Assembly: GCF_001182745.1 (NCBI RefSeq)
Contig: NZ_LN868939.1
Location: 1-64,000 of the forward strand
DNA from: Nocardia farcinica
Lineage (GTDB): Bacteria > Actinomycetota > Actinomycetes > Mycobacteriales > Mycobacteriaceae
Reading direction: 5' to 3'
Length of the DNA stretch: 64,000 nucleotides
In this document: positions 38,167 through 46,131 of the stretch, one piece after another
Layout: every line of letters starts with the position of its first letter
How positions within the stretch are numbered: the stretch's first letter is position 1
Notes under the pieces: generated by a model
Told to the model about the DNA's origin: nothing
What the model saw: only the letters and a program-made list of their open reading frames with translations
The model's database searches: none
Program-made: the position numbers and the translations under genes

Positions 38167-38237
38167 TCCCCCGTCGTCTAACGGCAGGACTGCCGACTTT
38201 GGATCGGCCAACGAAGGTTCGAATCCTTCCGGGGGAG
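38167..38237 (+). tRNA. tRNA-Gln (anticodon TTG)
   Basis: Acceptor TCCCCCG/CGGGGGA, anticodon stem GCCGA/TCGGC with loop CTTTGGA, T-arm GGTTCGAATCC, discriminator G. No encoded CCA. Confidence 0.9.
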
Positions 38238-38247
38238 CGGAAGCCGA

Positions 38248-38305
38248 CATAGCTCTAGCGATCGGCAGCGGGTCACGCCACCACGAAATCGTGCGGCTAG
38301 AGCAT
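38248..38305 (+). ncRNA. Hairpin spacer between tRNA-Gln and tRNA-Gly
   Basis: GCTCTAGC at the start pairs with GCTAGAGC at the end, with an inner CACGA/TCGTG hairpin. The spacer holds no gene. Confidence 0.45.
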
Positions 38306-38307
38306 CT

Positions 38308-38384
38308 GGAAGCGTAGTGTTCAACGGTCAGCATATCTGACTTCCAATCAGACGGAGCGGGTTCGAATCCCGTCGCTTCCTCCA
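38308..38384 (+). tRNA. tRNA-Gly (anticodon TCC)
   Basis: Acceptor GGAAGCG/CGCTTCC, anticodon stem TCTGA/TCAGA with loop CTTCCAA, T-arm GGTTCGAATCC, discriminator T and encoded CCA. Confidence 0.9.
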
Positions 38385-38563
38385 AGCGGCCTTGAGGACC
38401 GTCTAGGTAAGAGTACCGGCGCAAACCCAAGAGACGGACAAGGGGACCGGTACCGCCGCCAAAACAGGGCCTCCGGTGTAGCGACGTACGCGCTGTGTAT
38501 CTGCCTCGTGCAGATACACCCCGGAGGACATACAGATATGCCACCGTAGAAGCGGTGGCGTAC
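38385..38563 (+). ncRNA. Structured spacer between tRNA-Gly and tRNA-Pro
   Basis: 179 bases without a gene. Stems: GTACCGG/CCGGTAC (38413-38419, 38447-38453); CCTCCGG/CCGGAGG (38470-38476, 38521-38527) enclosing GTGTATCTG/CAGATACAC (38495-38503, 38511-38519); GCCACCG/CGGTGGC (38540-38546, 38553-38559). Likely transcribed with the tRNAs. Confidence 0.5.
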
Positions 38564-38637
38564 TTGGGCGTAGTTCAGCTAGGTAGAGCGCTGGCCTTGG
38601 GTGCCAGATGTCGGGGGTTCGAATCCCTCCGCCCAGA
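38564..38637 (+). tRNA. tRNA-Pro (anticodon TGG)
   Basis: Anticodon stem CTGGC/GCCAG with loop CTTGGGT, D-arm GTTC/GAGC, T-arm GGTTCGAAT, acceptor TTGGGCG/CGCCCAG with one U-G pair, discriminator A. Confidence 0.88.
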
Positions 38638-38678
38638 CGACACACCCCAGCTGAGAGGGTCTGAATATCTCAGCATAA

Positions 38679-38750
38679 GGGAACGTAGTTTAATCGGTAA
38701 AACGGTGGTCTCCAAAACCACAGTAGGAGGTTCGAAACCTCCCGGTCCTG
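38679..38750 (+). tRNA. tRNA-Trp (anticodon CCA)
   Basis: Anticodon stem GTGGT/ACCAC with loop CTCCAAA, D-arm GTTT/AAAC, T-arm GGAGG/CCTCC, discriminator G as usual for Trp. One mismatch in the acceptor stem. A GCTGAGA/TCTCAGC hairpin precedes it. Confidence 0.85.
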
Positions 38751-38773
38751 CAACGTGGGCCAGTGATCAATAG

Positions 38774-38860
38774 GCGCTAGTGGCGGAACTGGTAGACGCC
38801 CCGGATTTAGGTTCCGGTGTCCGTGAGGGCGTGGGAGTTCGAGTCTCCCCTAGCGCACCA
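38774..38860 (+). tRNA. tRNA-Leu (anticodon TAG)
   Basis: Class II tRNA with long variable arm; acceptor GCGCTAG/CTAGCGC, anticodon stem CCGGA/TCCGG with loop TTTAGGT, T-arm GAGTTCGAGTC, encoded CCA. Confidence 0.9.
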
Positions 38861-38862
38861 CA

Positions 38863-38938
38863 CGGCGTATTTGCTCTGATGGTATGGGCGGTCTGACTTT
38901 CAATCAGAACATTCACCGGTTCGATTCCTACCGGCCGG
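38863..38938 (+). tRNA. Degenerate tRNA, Glu-like (anticodon TTC)
   Basis: D-arm GCTC/GGGC and anticodon arm TCTGA/TCAGA with loop CTTTCAA are fine, but the acceptor arms (GGCGTAT and GGCCGGA) do not pair and the T-stem has mismatches. Probably a decayed tRNA-Glu or one needing RNA editing. Confidence 0.45.
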
Positions 38939-38953
38939 ACGAGAAGGGTAGTA

Positions 38954-39190
38954 ATGCCTGGTCTTAGGTACAAACACAATTACAACTACTCGTGCGGTTG
39001 CTGTCACTCGGCAACCGGATGGAACGATAAGCGCTCCAGAGCCGCAGAGAAGCGGCAAGTACGCGCCTGGAGGTCCGAGTACGAAGACGGCCGGAACGTC
39101 GCTCTGTGTGCCAGTGACGGCCTGCCTTGCTGCTGCAACAACGAATGCCCACCCGGCGAGTGTGCCGGGTGGCAGAACAGGCAGAGATGA
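38954..39190 (+). CDS. Cys-rich small protein 1
   Basis: 78 residues from ATG 38954. Cysteines in CGCCHS and later CCCNNECPPGEC suggest two metal-binding knuckles. Basic middle (RSRAAEKRQVRAWRSE). Lies between tRNAs and overlaps the next gene as ATGA. Confidence 0.6.
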   Translation: MPGLRYKHNYNYSCGCCHSATGWNDKRSRAAEKRQVRAWRSEYEDGRNVALCASDGLPCCCNNECPPGECAGWQNRQR

Positions 39191-39354
39191 CGAAGCGAGA
39201 AGCTATCTCGGAAGTGATATGCGCGTTCCTCCAAGTGTGCGGAGAGTTCTGCTGTAGCCGATGCACCTGCCTCGAAGAGGCACACCAGACGCTCTACGCA
39301 CTAGGCGTCTCTCGTGAGGAAATCGAGAGCGTTTCAGGAATACGCATAGCGTAG
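39187..39354 (+). CDS. Cys-rich small protein 2
   Basis: 55 residues from ATG 39187. Pattern C-x6-C-x3-CC-x2-C-x-C (VICAFLQVCGEFCCSRCTC), then helix EAHQTLYALGVSREEIESV. Partner of the previous gene by overlap. Function unknown. Confidence 0.6.
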   Translation: MTKREAISEVICAFLQVCGEFCCSRCTCLEEAHQTLYALGVSREEIESVSGIRIA

Positions 39355-39378
39355 GCCAATAGTCTACGCAATACCTAG

Positions 39379-39451
39379 TGACCCGTAGCTCAGTTGGCAG
39401 AGCAGCGCCCTGTTAAGGCGCAGTGCGTAGGTTCGAGTCCTACCGGGTCAG
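39379..39451 (+). tRNA. tRNA-Asn (anticodon GTT)
   Basis: Acceptor TGACCCG/CGGGTCA, D-arm GCTC/GAGC, anticodon stem GCGCC/GGCGC with loop CTGTTAA, T-arm GTAGG-TTCGAGT-CCTAC, discriminator G. Confidence 0.92.
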
Positions 39452-39576
39452 CACTTACCCCCGGGTCTATTCGGGATACCCCCGGTATCACGGGTACCCC
39501 CACCACATAGCCGGGGGCTCACATTCTTCTATCGCGGCACCTTCGGTGCCTTGAAGCCATCGAGGTAGCGTCCATA

Positions 39577-39990
39577 ATGAGCCCTAGTTATTCTATAGTG
39601 CGTTTTCCACTCAGTGTGCCTAGTAGGTCTGGAATTCGTGTCCGGTTGTGGGATTCCGATTGGACGTGCATCTATGACAGTGATACGGATGGCACCACCG
39701 TAGAGGAAGCCCTCACAGATCAGGGGCAGTCATTCTGGGTGGGACGTACTATCGACTACCCGAACGGTCGCCGGACGTTGGGATATGTACGACGCACGGT
39801 CTACGGGCTGGAAGTACAACACGACTACCTAACCCGAATAGACCAACTATTGGCCTGGTCTCTACCGGACATCAGCTTTGACGTAGACGTAGACACGGCT
39901 ACCTCGGCGCTCTACGTAGACACCGCCTCTGCGTATCGGGCATACGCGCAAGGGCGGTGCAAGGGACCGGAGTACGGCGGCTATGCGTAA
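39577..39990 (+). CDS. Hypothetical protein upstream of HNH
   Basis: 137 residues from ATG 39577. Tyr/Asp/Thr-rich (RVRLWDSDWTCIYDSDTDG, SFDVDVDTATSALYVDTASAYRA). Overlaps the HNH start by 8 bases. Not recognised. Confidence 0.55.
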   Translation: MSPSYSIVRFPLSVPSRSGIRVRLWDSDWTCIYDSDTDGTTVEEALTDQGQSFWVGRTIDYPNGRRTLGYVRRTVYGLEVQHDYLTRIDQLLAWSLPDISFDVDVDTATSALYVDTASAYRAYAQGRCKGPEYGGYA

Positions 39991-40312
39991 ACGCCGTACC
40001 CAGAAGCCCCGGGCAGGACTGGACAGCCGTGCCTACCGCAAGGCAACGGCACGCCTCCGGGCACGGTCCCAGGTGTGCCACATCTGCGGCAACCCCATCG
40101 ACGTGACCCTGCCCTACACAGACCCGATGTCGTGGACTGCGGACCACATCATCCCCCGCTCCAAGGGCGGGCATCTCCTGGGCGAGATGAAGGCAGCGCA
40201 CAGGCGCTGCAACTCCCGGCGTGGCAACCGGCCCGACAGGATCGAACAACTACCTACGTCCCGGGCATGGTTGTCCACCGGGGACCTGGACACAGACACC
40301 GGTCGCCGGTAG
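39983..40312 (+). CDS. HNH endonuclease next to terminase
   Basis: 109 residues from ATG 39983. Zinc pair CHICG and RRCN, with catalytic DHIIPRSKGG. Small HNH proteins before the terminase genes are needed for cohesive-end cutting in many cos phages. Its place supports a packaging role and suggests that the genome ends lie close by. Confidence 0.88.
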   Translation: MRKRRTQKPRAGLDSRAYRKATARLRARSQVCHICGNPIDVTLPYTDPMSWTADHIIPRSKGGHLLGEMKAAHRRCNSRRGNRPDRIEQLPTSRAWLSTGDLDTDTGRR

Positions 40313-40465
40313 CGACCGCTACCCCAGGGGGTACACCCCTCCCCCTGCCTGGATTGTCAGTCCCTCAGTCATACGGGTCTCTCACGCACACGTAGGGGGA
40401 TGGGGGGTACCTGGAGTACCCCACGGGGGAAATAGACGCTTAGAGAGCCAATGAGAGGCCATTAA

Positions 40466-40717
40466 ATGACTCGTCCACACAACCACCTCGAGGACGTCAG
40501 CAACCGCTTCATGTATCACCCGCCGAAGGACAAGGAAGCGGCCGACTTGCACGGGGTAGTGCGGGAATACCTCGGCAGGTTGGCGGTGCTCTTCGCGGTG
40601 GTTCTTCCCTATGGCCGGGAGCAATCCACGGCTATTACCAAGCTCGAAGAGGCAATGTTTTGGGCCAATGCGGCTATTGCACGGGACAGCGGAAACCGAG
40701 ATGTCACAGCCGCCTGA
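40466..40717 (+). CDS. acb2: Acb2/Tad1-hairpin-type anti-CBASS protein
   Basis: 83 residues from ATG 40466. The pattern FMYHPPKDKEA near the start and FPYGREQSTAITKLEEAMFWANAAIAR-like end (VLPYGREQSTAITKLEEA, then MFWANAAIAR) are those of the Acb2 family (DUF7681). Known members are hexameric sponges that bind cyclic di- and trinucleotides and so block CBASS and related host defences. I recognise the family by pattern. It is a stand-alone gene between HNH and a minus-strand gene. Confidence 0.78.
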   Translation: MTRPHNHLEDVSNRFMYHPPKDKEAADLHGVVREYLGRLAVLFAVVLPYGREQSTAITKLEEAMFWANAAIARDSGNRDVTAA

Positions 40718-40751
40718 ACACCGGTGCGCTGGCGCTGCCCAGGAATGACGA

Positions 40752-40773
40752 AAGCCCCGCCGAAGCGGGGCCT
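40752..40773. terminator. Terminator after acb2
   Basis: GCCCCGC - CGAA - GCGGGGC stem with CTT after it; also ends the converging gene at 40788. Confidence 0.7.
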
Positions 40774-40787
40774 TACGGTCTAGCTCA

Positions 40788-41111
40788 TCACCATTCGAAA
40801 TCTCGGAGAACTTCGGTCATGTCAGGCGGATCAGGGTACATCTTTTCGATCTCGTCTATATCGCCCCCGTTTACCAGATGTGTACACACATCAATGTGGA
40901 AATTCATCTCGGTCTGAATACGGGCAATCTCTTTCCCGCAATGCTCTTCCATGCAAGCGGCCTTCAGGGCTTCGTATGAGTCGCCCCGATTCTCGGCGGC
41001 CTCGCCCTCGCGAGCGGCGCGCTGCATCCATTCCTGGTAGTTGCTTTCGTTCCTCTGGCACTCCTTGATCATTTCCTGGGCCTTTTCGATGAGCTGTTCA
41101 CGAGACTTCAT
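40788..41111 (-). CDS. Helical hypothetical protein
   Basis: 107 residues from ATG 41111 (GAGGGGA upstream). Charged helices (REQLIEKAQEMIKECQRNESNYQEW, EIARIQTEMNFHIDVCTHLV). One of two minus-strand genes inside the structural arm, so it may be expressed in lysogens. Function unknown. Confidence 0.6.
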   Translation of the reverse strand: MKSREQLIEKAQEMIKECQRNESNYQEWMQRAAREGEAAENRGDSYEALKAACMEEHCGKEIARIQTEMNFHIDVCTHLVNGGDIDEIEKMYPDPPDMTEVLRDFEW

Positions 41112-41169
41112 ATTGTCCCCTCCTGGTGTCTGAGCCGCTGAAATTTCTACGCGACCTAACGATGATGAT

Positions 41170-41189
41170 AGCCCCGCTTCGGCGGGGCT
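41170..41189. terminator. Terminator between two minus-strand genes
   Basis: AGCCCCGC - TTC - GGCGGGGCT stem just downstream of the small gene at 41197-41343. Confidence 0.7.
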
Positions 41190-41196
41190 ACTCGGA

Positions 41197-41343
41197 TCAC
41201 TCGCTCCGGGCCGCTGCGGACATAGCGTCCGCGCGCTTCTGAGCCGCCGACTCCGTTTTGAACACTTTCTTGAGCATTCGGAACGATCCGAACGTCTCCA
41301 TTACGCGAAACGTGCCGTCCGGCATCGTGACTACCTTGTACAT
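41197..41343 (-). CDS. Small protein under operator-promoter site 12
   Basis: 48 residues from ATG 41343 with GAGAGAGG upstream. Strand-strand-helix look (YKVVTMPDGTFRVMETFGSF, TESAAQKRADAMSAAARSE). Its promoter is the repressor-type motif at 41390-41403. Function unknown. Confidence 0.6.
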   Translation of the reverse strand: MYKVVTMPDGTFRVMETFGSFRMLKKVFKTESAAQKRADAMSAAARSE

Positions 41344-41372
41344 TCTGTGCCTCTCTCGTTGTTGGTGACCTA

Positions 41373-41403
41373 ACCATATATCGACACTCGTTTTGTGTCA
41401 ACT
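41373..41403 (-). promoter_or_regulatory. Operator-promoter site 12
   Basis: AGTTGACACAAAAC (41403-41390) and TATGGT (41378-41373) with 17-bp spacing. Sits at the divergent junction with the start of the packaging operon, so repressor bound here could also affect rightward transcription. Confidence 0.78.
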
Positions 41404-41424
41404 TATCAGATTGGAGAAAGCGCC

Positions 41425-41610
41425 GTGAGCGCGAATGCACGCGCCGTTAGGCGCTGGACCAAGCTCCGTGAAGCTCGCCGGATGAGGGCAAATGTCATCT
41501 ACATTGGCCCGGCTCGAACCGGTAGCCAATGGGAAGTTCGATGGAACGACGCACTGGACCGTGTGAGATTCCAACGAATGATGTCGGCAAGGACGTACCT
41601 CGGCCGATGA
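41425..41610 (+). CDS. Small basic protein at the start of the packaging operon
   Basis: 61 residues from GTG 41425 with GGAGAAAG upstream. Arg-rich N-terminus (NARAVRRWTKLREARRMRANV), then WEVRWNDALDRVRFQRMM. Overlaps the next gene as ATGA. Possibly DNA-binding in packaging; unproven. Confidence 0.55.
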   Translation: MSANARAVRRWTKLREARRMRANVIYIGPARTGSQWEVRWNDALDRVRFQRMMSARTYLGR

Positions 41611-41861
41611 CAGACCTTACTACCGCCGTCGAAGAGGGCGGCCGAATCGAAATTCTCAAGGCGCTACGAACGCGCCTTATTTCAGCAATGGATCAGGCAT
41701 CACCCGGAGTGGTGCCGCAATACGCAAAGCAAATCGCGGACCTCACCCGCGAGATTGACGAACTGAACCCAAAGGAAGAGGTGGACGAGGTTGCCGACGC
41801 TGCAAGCGAGTTCGCCGACGCAATCCAGAGCGGGAAGCCGAAGCGCGCCAAGAAGTCGTAA
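41607..41861 (+). CDS. terS: Probable terminase small subunit
   Basis: 84 residues from ATG 41607. Helical with RIEILKALRTRLISAMDQASPGVVPQYAKQIADLTREI, a pattern common in proteins directly before the large terminase in Streptomyces and Rhodococcus phages. Basic tail (GKPKRAKKS). DNA recognition for packaging is inferred from position. Confidence 0.65.
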   Translation: MTDLTTAVEEGGRIEILKALRTRLISAMDQASPGVVPQYAKQIADLTREIDELNPKEEVDEVADAASEFADAIQSGKPKRAKKS

Positions 41862-43278
41862 GGTCTACGGCTGTCAGACGCCGGTTATCCGCATCGAAGA
41901 CACCTGGAACACCAAGCCAGCGGATAAAGGGATCGCGTGGGTTGGCGCTCATGGTCTCGTTCTCGATCCCTGGCAAGAACTGGTTCTACGTTCGTGGCTT
42001 TCATATGAGAGTGACGACAAGTTCAGCCATTCGCGTTGTGGCCTCTCCGTCCCTCGACAGAACGGCAAATCGGCCCTTCTAGAGGCACGGGCGCTGATCG
42101 GCATGGTGCTTCTCGGCGAACAGATTCTCTTCACCGCGCACAACACGACGACGGCACGGACATTCTTCCGCCGTCTCAAAGGCTTTTTCGAGGACCCGCG
42201 ATACCGGGACCTAAACAAGCTGCTGAAGCGCAACGGCATCAAGGAAGCACCTGGACATGAGGCTATCTGGCTGAAGAACGGCGGCAGCCTCCAGGTGCTC
42301 GCGCGGCACAAGGGCTCTGGCCGTGGGTTCACTGTCGACGTAATCATGTTCGATGAGGCTCAGGAACTCTCTTCGGAGTCGTGGGATGCTCTGAGCCCCG
42401 CGACGAGCGCGGCACCGCTCCAGAATCGGCAATTGATCCTGTGCGGTACTCCGCCGTCCGAAGTGATGAATTCCGAGGTCTTCACCAATTTTCGGTCGGA
42501 TTGCCTGAGTGGCGACGCCGTGAACGTCTCCTACCTGGAATGGTGCATCCCGGACGGGGCCGACATCAACGACCCGTCGAACTGGGCATTGGCCAATCCG
42601 GCTCTCGGCTACCGCCTGAGCATCAAGACACTCGAAGAAGACCGTACGGGCTACTCGGACGAGGGCTTTGCCCGCGAGCGCGGCGGCATGTGGTCGGCTG
42701 CGGCCACGGACGCCGTGATCGACGCCGAGTCGTGGCGCGCGGTGTCGGATGGTGGTTCGCAACCGCTGGACCCGGTTGCTTTCGCGGTCGACATCTCCCC
42801 GGATCGCGGGATGGCCTCCATTGCCGTGTGCGGTGCTCGAACGGATGGCCTCTATCACGTGGAGGTCATCGAGAACAGGCGGGGGACCGATTGGGTGGTC
42901 CCCTACCTTGCTGCCCTGGTGGCGCAGTGGGGTCCTATGGCCGTCGTAGTGGACGGCCCGGCTTCCTCGTTGGTCCCTGAGCTGGGGACTTTAGAGGTCC
43001 CCGTTTTGAAGCTGGGCAAGGAAGAATTCGCGTCCGCGTGTGGACTCTTCTACGACTCCGTAATGAATAGATCATTGCGTCATCCGAACCAACCACTTTT
43101 CAATACGGCCATCGAGGCCGTCCGAAAGCGGCCTCTAGGCGATACATGGGCCTGGGGCCGGAGGGATACGGACACAGATATTACGCCCGTGGTGGCCGCT
43201 ACTTTGGCGCTCTACGGCTTTGCGTCCGGTCGGCCTGTCGCTCGTAAGAAGCGGGTACGAAAGGCCGTCATTCTTTGA
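41791..43278 (+). CDS. terL: Terminase large subunit
   Basis: 495 residues from TTG 41791 (GAGGTGGACGAGG upstream), overlapping the small subunit by 71 bases. ATPase part: WQELVLRSWL, a Walker A variant RQNGKSALLEA, and Walker B VDVIMFDEAQEL. Nuclease part: AFAVDISPDRGMASIAVCG (first Asp) and later VVVDGPAS, DTDITPVVAAT. Terminases with this type of Walker A are typical of HK97-like actinophages. It translocates and cuts phage DNA. Confidence 0.93.
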   Translation: MPTLQASSPTQSRAGSRSAPRSRKVYGCQTPVIRIEDTWNTKPADKGIAWVGAHGLVLDPWQELVLRSWLSYESDDKFSHSRCGLSVPRQNGKSALLEARALIGMVLLGEQILFTAHNTTTARTFFRRLKGFFEDPRYRDLNKLLKRNGIKEAPGHEAIWLKNGGSLQVLARHKGSGRGFTVDVIMFDEAQELSSESWDALSPATSAAPLQNRQLILCGTPPSEVMNSEVFTNFRSDCLSGDAVNVSYLEWCIPDGADINDPSNWALANPALGYRLSIKTLEEDRTGYSDEGFARERGGMWSAAATDAVIDAESWRAVSDGGSQPLDPVAFAVDISPDRGMASIAVCGARTDGLYHVEVIENRRGTDWVVPYLAALVAQWGPMAVVVDGPASSLVPELGTLEVPVLKLGKEEFASACGLFYDSVMNRSLRHPNQPLFNTAIEAVRKRPLGDTWAWGRRDTDTDITPVVAATLALYGFASGRPVARKKRVRKAVIL

Positions 43279-43298
43279 ATTAGAGGGGTATACCAGCG

Positions 43299-44759
43299 TT
43301 GTCAGTAGACATCACGCTTCCCTCCCTGACGCTCAGCGACGACGAGTCAAAGCTAGTCGGGCAGCTTCGCGGACGTATTCAGAAGTACGCGAAAAAGAAC
43401 GCGCTGAAGCATGAATATTACGAGGGCAAGCAAAAAGTAAGGCAATTGAACATTGCCGTGCCTCCGAGCCTGCAAGAAATCGCAGTCTCGGTGGGTTGGC
43501 CCGGCACGGTCGTAGATGTGCTGGAAGAGCGGCTAGATTGGCTGGGCTGGACATCTCCGAATGATGATGTCCTGGGGCTTGATGAAATCTACCGGGATAA
43601 TTTGCTCGGCATGGAGTCGTCGCGAGTCCATCTTGAGGCCCTGATTACCGGTACCGGATTCGTCACGGTCGGAAAAGGTGACCCGTCCAACGGGGAGCCG
43701 GAAATTCTCGTGACCGTAGAATCGGCTTCCACTTGCACAGCGGTTTGGGACTACCGTACGCGCCGGGTAAGCGCGGCTCTCTCACAAACCGTTGATGAAA
43801 CAGGCACCGTGCTTATGGAAAGCCTGTATCTGCCAAACGAGACGATTATTTTCGAGCGGCAGCATAACAAGTTGGTCGTCGTGGACCGCCAGCACCACAA
43901 ACTGAACCGGGTACTTGTTTCGCGACTGCGGAACCGGGACCGGGCAATCGACATGGAAGGCCGGTCCGAGCTGACGCGGCCGGTGTTGTATTACACCGAC
44001 GCTGCCTGTCGAACGATGCTCGGAATGGAAATCAACCGAGAGTTCTACCAGGCTCCCCAGCGGTATGCACTGGGCGCTGAGCCCGAGCAATTCGGGGTGT
44101 CCGAGGACTCTTCGGACGACGAGCGAGTTCTAGCGGGATGGCGGGCGGCTATGGGCCGCTTGAATATCATCCCGGCAACCGACGACGGGGAAATCCCGGA
44201 GATGGGTCAATTCCCGGCCTCTCCGCCCACACCCGGAATCGACATGGTTCGCTTCTATTCGCAGATGATTTCTAGCGAGTCTGGTATTCCGCCGACCTAC
44301 CTGGGATTCGTGACCGACAATCCGGCTTCGGCGGACTCCATCCGGCAGCTCGAATACCGATTGGTGAAGCGCGCGGAGCGTCGACAAATCGCCTTCGGAC
44401 AGTCCTGGCGTGAAGTCGGATATCTCGCCCTTTTGGTGCGAGATGGTGAGGTGGACCCCGACGCATTTCGGGCCATTGAGCCTAGATGGAAAGATGCCAG
44501 TACACCTACGCGTGCGGCTGCGGCTGACGAGGCACTGAAGTTGACGAGTGCGGGGATTTTGACGCCGGATTCCGGCGTGACGTACGACCGTATCGGCTTG
44601 TCGATTCAGGACCAGGAACGCATCAAGAATGACAAGCGGCAGGCGAGAGTAGCCGAGCTATTGCAACGGCTTCCGAATGCAGCTAATCAGGCGCGGCAGA
44701 GTCCGAATGTGGCGAATTTGAGCGCTCAGAGGGTGGACGATGCCACCGACAGTAATTGA
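43299..44759 (+). CDS. Portal protein
   Basis: 486 residues from TTG 43299. SPP1 gp6-type pattern: KHEYYEGKQKVRQLNIAVPP, VGWPGTVVDVLEERLDWLGW, EPEILVTVESASTC, and the SGIPPTYLGFVTDNPASADSIRQLEYRL segment near residue 330-355. It forms the ring through which DNA enters the capsid. Confidence 0.92.
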   Translation: MSVDITLPSLTLSDDESKLVGQLRGRIQKYAKKNALKHEYYEGKQKVRQLNIAVPPSLQEIAVSVGWPGTVVDVLEERLDWLGWTSPNDDVLGLDEIYRDNLLGMESSRVHLEALITGTGFVTVGKGDPSNGEPEILVTVESASTCTAVWDYRTRRVSAALSQTVDETGTVLMESLYLPNETIIFERQHNKLVVVDRQHHKLNRVLVSRLRNRDRAIDMEGRSELTRPVLYYTDAACRTMLGMEINREFYQAPQRYALGAEPEQFGVSEDSSDDERVLAGWRAAMGRLNIIPATDDGEIPEMGQFPASPPTPGIDMVRFYSQMISSESGIPPTYLGFVTDNPASADSIRQLEYRLVKRAERRQIAFGQSWREVGYLALLVRDGEVDPDAFRAIEPRWKDASTPTRAAAADEALKLTSAGILTPDSGVTYDRIGLSIQDQERIKNDKRQARVAELLQRLPNAANQARQSPNVANLSAQRVDDATDSN

Positions 44760-45447
44760 TCCGAGCCTGATTGAAGGATATCGCGCTGGTCTGAGTGACC
44801 TTTCAGCGACGATGATTCAGGACCTCGACCAGATGCTAGGTGCCGCCGCCGAGCTGGACTCGGCGGGCGGTGCTCGGTACGTCCGGGACGCATACCCGGA
44901 GGTCTGGACACCTTACGGTGCAGCGGCCGGGGAGCTGTCGAGCGCGTTCTACGCCGCTACCGCTCCCCCGGGAACTCCACCCAGTGGCCTGTACGTCCCA
45001 CCTGCTGAGCTGCCTTCGGCAGCGGCGCTGTCGGGGCAGGCCGAGTGGGCGCTAGCCCGTCCCGCTGTCCTTGCGGCCCTGGTGGGCGTGGCACAGCGGG
45101 ACATGTGGGGGGTTGCTCGCCAGACGATCACGAACAGCGAGCGTGGTACGGCCTGGGCTAGGCACGCGTCGGCGAATGCGTGCCGTTTCTGCCAGGTCCT
45201 CGCCACTCGTGGCGCGGTGTACGGCAGCAAAAAGAACGCCACCGGCGAATCCCTTATCGGCGGCGATAGCGACAAGTACCACAAAAACTGCCACTGCGTA
45301 GCCGTCCCGGTACACCCCGGGTCGACTTATGAGCCACCCGATTATGTGGCCCAGTGGAAAGAAGAATACGAGACCGCCGCGACTAACGCCGGGTCTCGGA
45401 ATATGAAATCCATCATGGCCGAATATCGGCGGATGGATAGCCAGTGA
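44740..45447 (+). CDS. MuF-like minor head protein
   Basis: 235 residues from ATG 44740, overlapping the portal by 20 bases. ARHASANACRFCQVLATRGAVYGSKK with GDSDKYHKNCHCVAVPV is the conserved Cys/His end of Mu gpF-like proteins following portals. Some relatives act in capsid maturation. The Ala/Pro-rich N-terminal half is variable. Confidence 0.78.
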   Translation: MPPTVIDPSLIEGYRAGLSDLSATMIQDLDQMLGAAAELDSAGGARYVRDAYPEVWTPYGAAAGELSSAFYAATAPPGTPPSGLYVPPAELPSAAALSGQAEWALARPAVLAALVGVAQRDMWGVARQTITNSERGTAWARHASANACRFCQVLATRGAVYGSKKNATGESLIGGDSDKYHKNCHCVAVPVHPGSTYEPPDYVAQWKEEYETAATNAGSRNMKSIMAEYRRMDSQ

Positions 45448-45511
45448 TTTTACGCCGACGCTCAGCGGTCAATGGGCGGTTTTCATACTGACGAGTTTAC
45501 GGAGTTCTTTC

Positions 45512-46105
45512 ATGCCTATTTCTGCACTTCCGATTCACCCCGTTACCGGCGTTCGAGCCCTGGGCATCGGCAAGCGTGGGCCCATCTGGCCGATTATTGG
45601 AGGGTCGGGGGACATTACTCCGCCGGACGCGGGCGATAAGACCGGCGACGGCGGGAGTTTTGAGCCGATCATGTCTCAGGACGTTCTAGATCACATCATC
45701 CGGGATCGCCTGGCGCGTGAAAAGGCGAAGTACGCAGATTATGAGGCGCTGAAAGCGAAGGCGGATGCCTACGACGCTGCGGAGGCTGAGAAGCTTTCCG
45801 AGATTCAGAAGGCGGAGAAGGCGGCCCGTGATGCGCAGGAGGAAGCGGAGAAGCTTCGCGTCCAGAACTTGCGGCTGACGATTGCCGGTGAAAAGGGAGT
45901 GCCCGCCCAACTACTTTCGGGCAATACTCGCGAGGAAATCGAAGCGTCTGCGGACGTGCTTCTTACGTGGCGCGGAAATGCCGAGCCGGAAAAGGGCGGA
46001 GTGACGCCGAACCCCCAACAGGGTCGGCAGTCGAACACCAAGCCGTCCGGCAGGGCCGCTGGAGCTGCTGAAGTCGAAAAGCGTTTCGGCAAGAAGCTCA
46101 ACTAA
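45512..46105 (+). CDS. Capsid scaffolding protein
   Basis: 197 residues from ATG 45512. A long charged helix (AREKAKYADYEALKAKADAYDAAEAEKLSEIQKAEKAARDAQEEAEKLR, residues about 65-115) and an unstructured Gly/Asn C-terminus (NPQQGRQSNTKPSGRAAGAAEVEKRFGKK) are typical of HK97-type scaffolds before the capsid gene. Confidence 0.82.
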   Translation: MPISALPIHPVTGVRALGIGKRGPIWPIIGGSGDITPPDAGDKTGDGGSFEPIMSQDVLDHIIRDRLAREKAKYADYEALKAKADAYDAAEAEKLSEIQKAEKAARDAQEEAEKLRVQNLRLTIAGEKGVPAQLLSGNTREEIEASADVLLTWRGNAEPEKGGVTPNPQQGRQSNTKPSGRAAGAAEVEKRFGKKLN

Positions 46106-46131
46106 TTACCCATTCTGAGAGGTATTCATAG

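Noticed and set aside
40313..40465. A cos site or gene in the G-rich gap before acb2
   Set aside because: I see G-runs and short repeats but no sequence I can identify as a cos core, and no ORF with a ribosome site.
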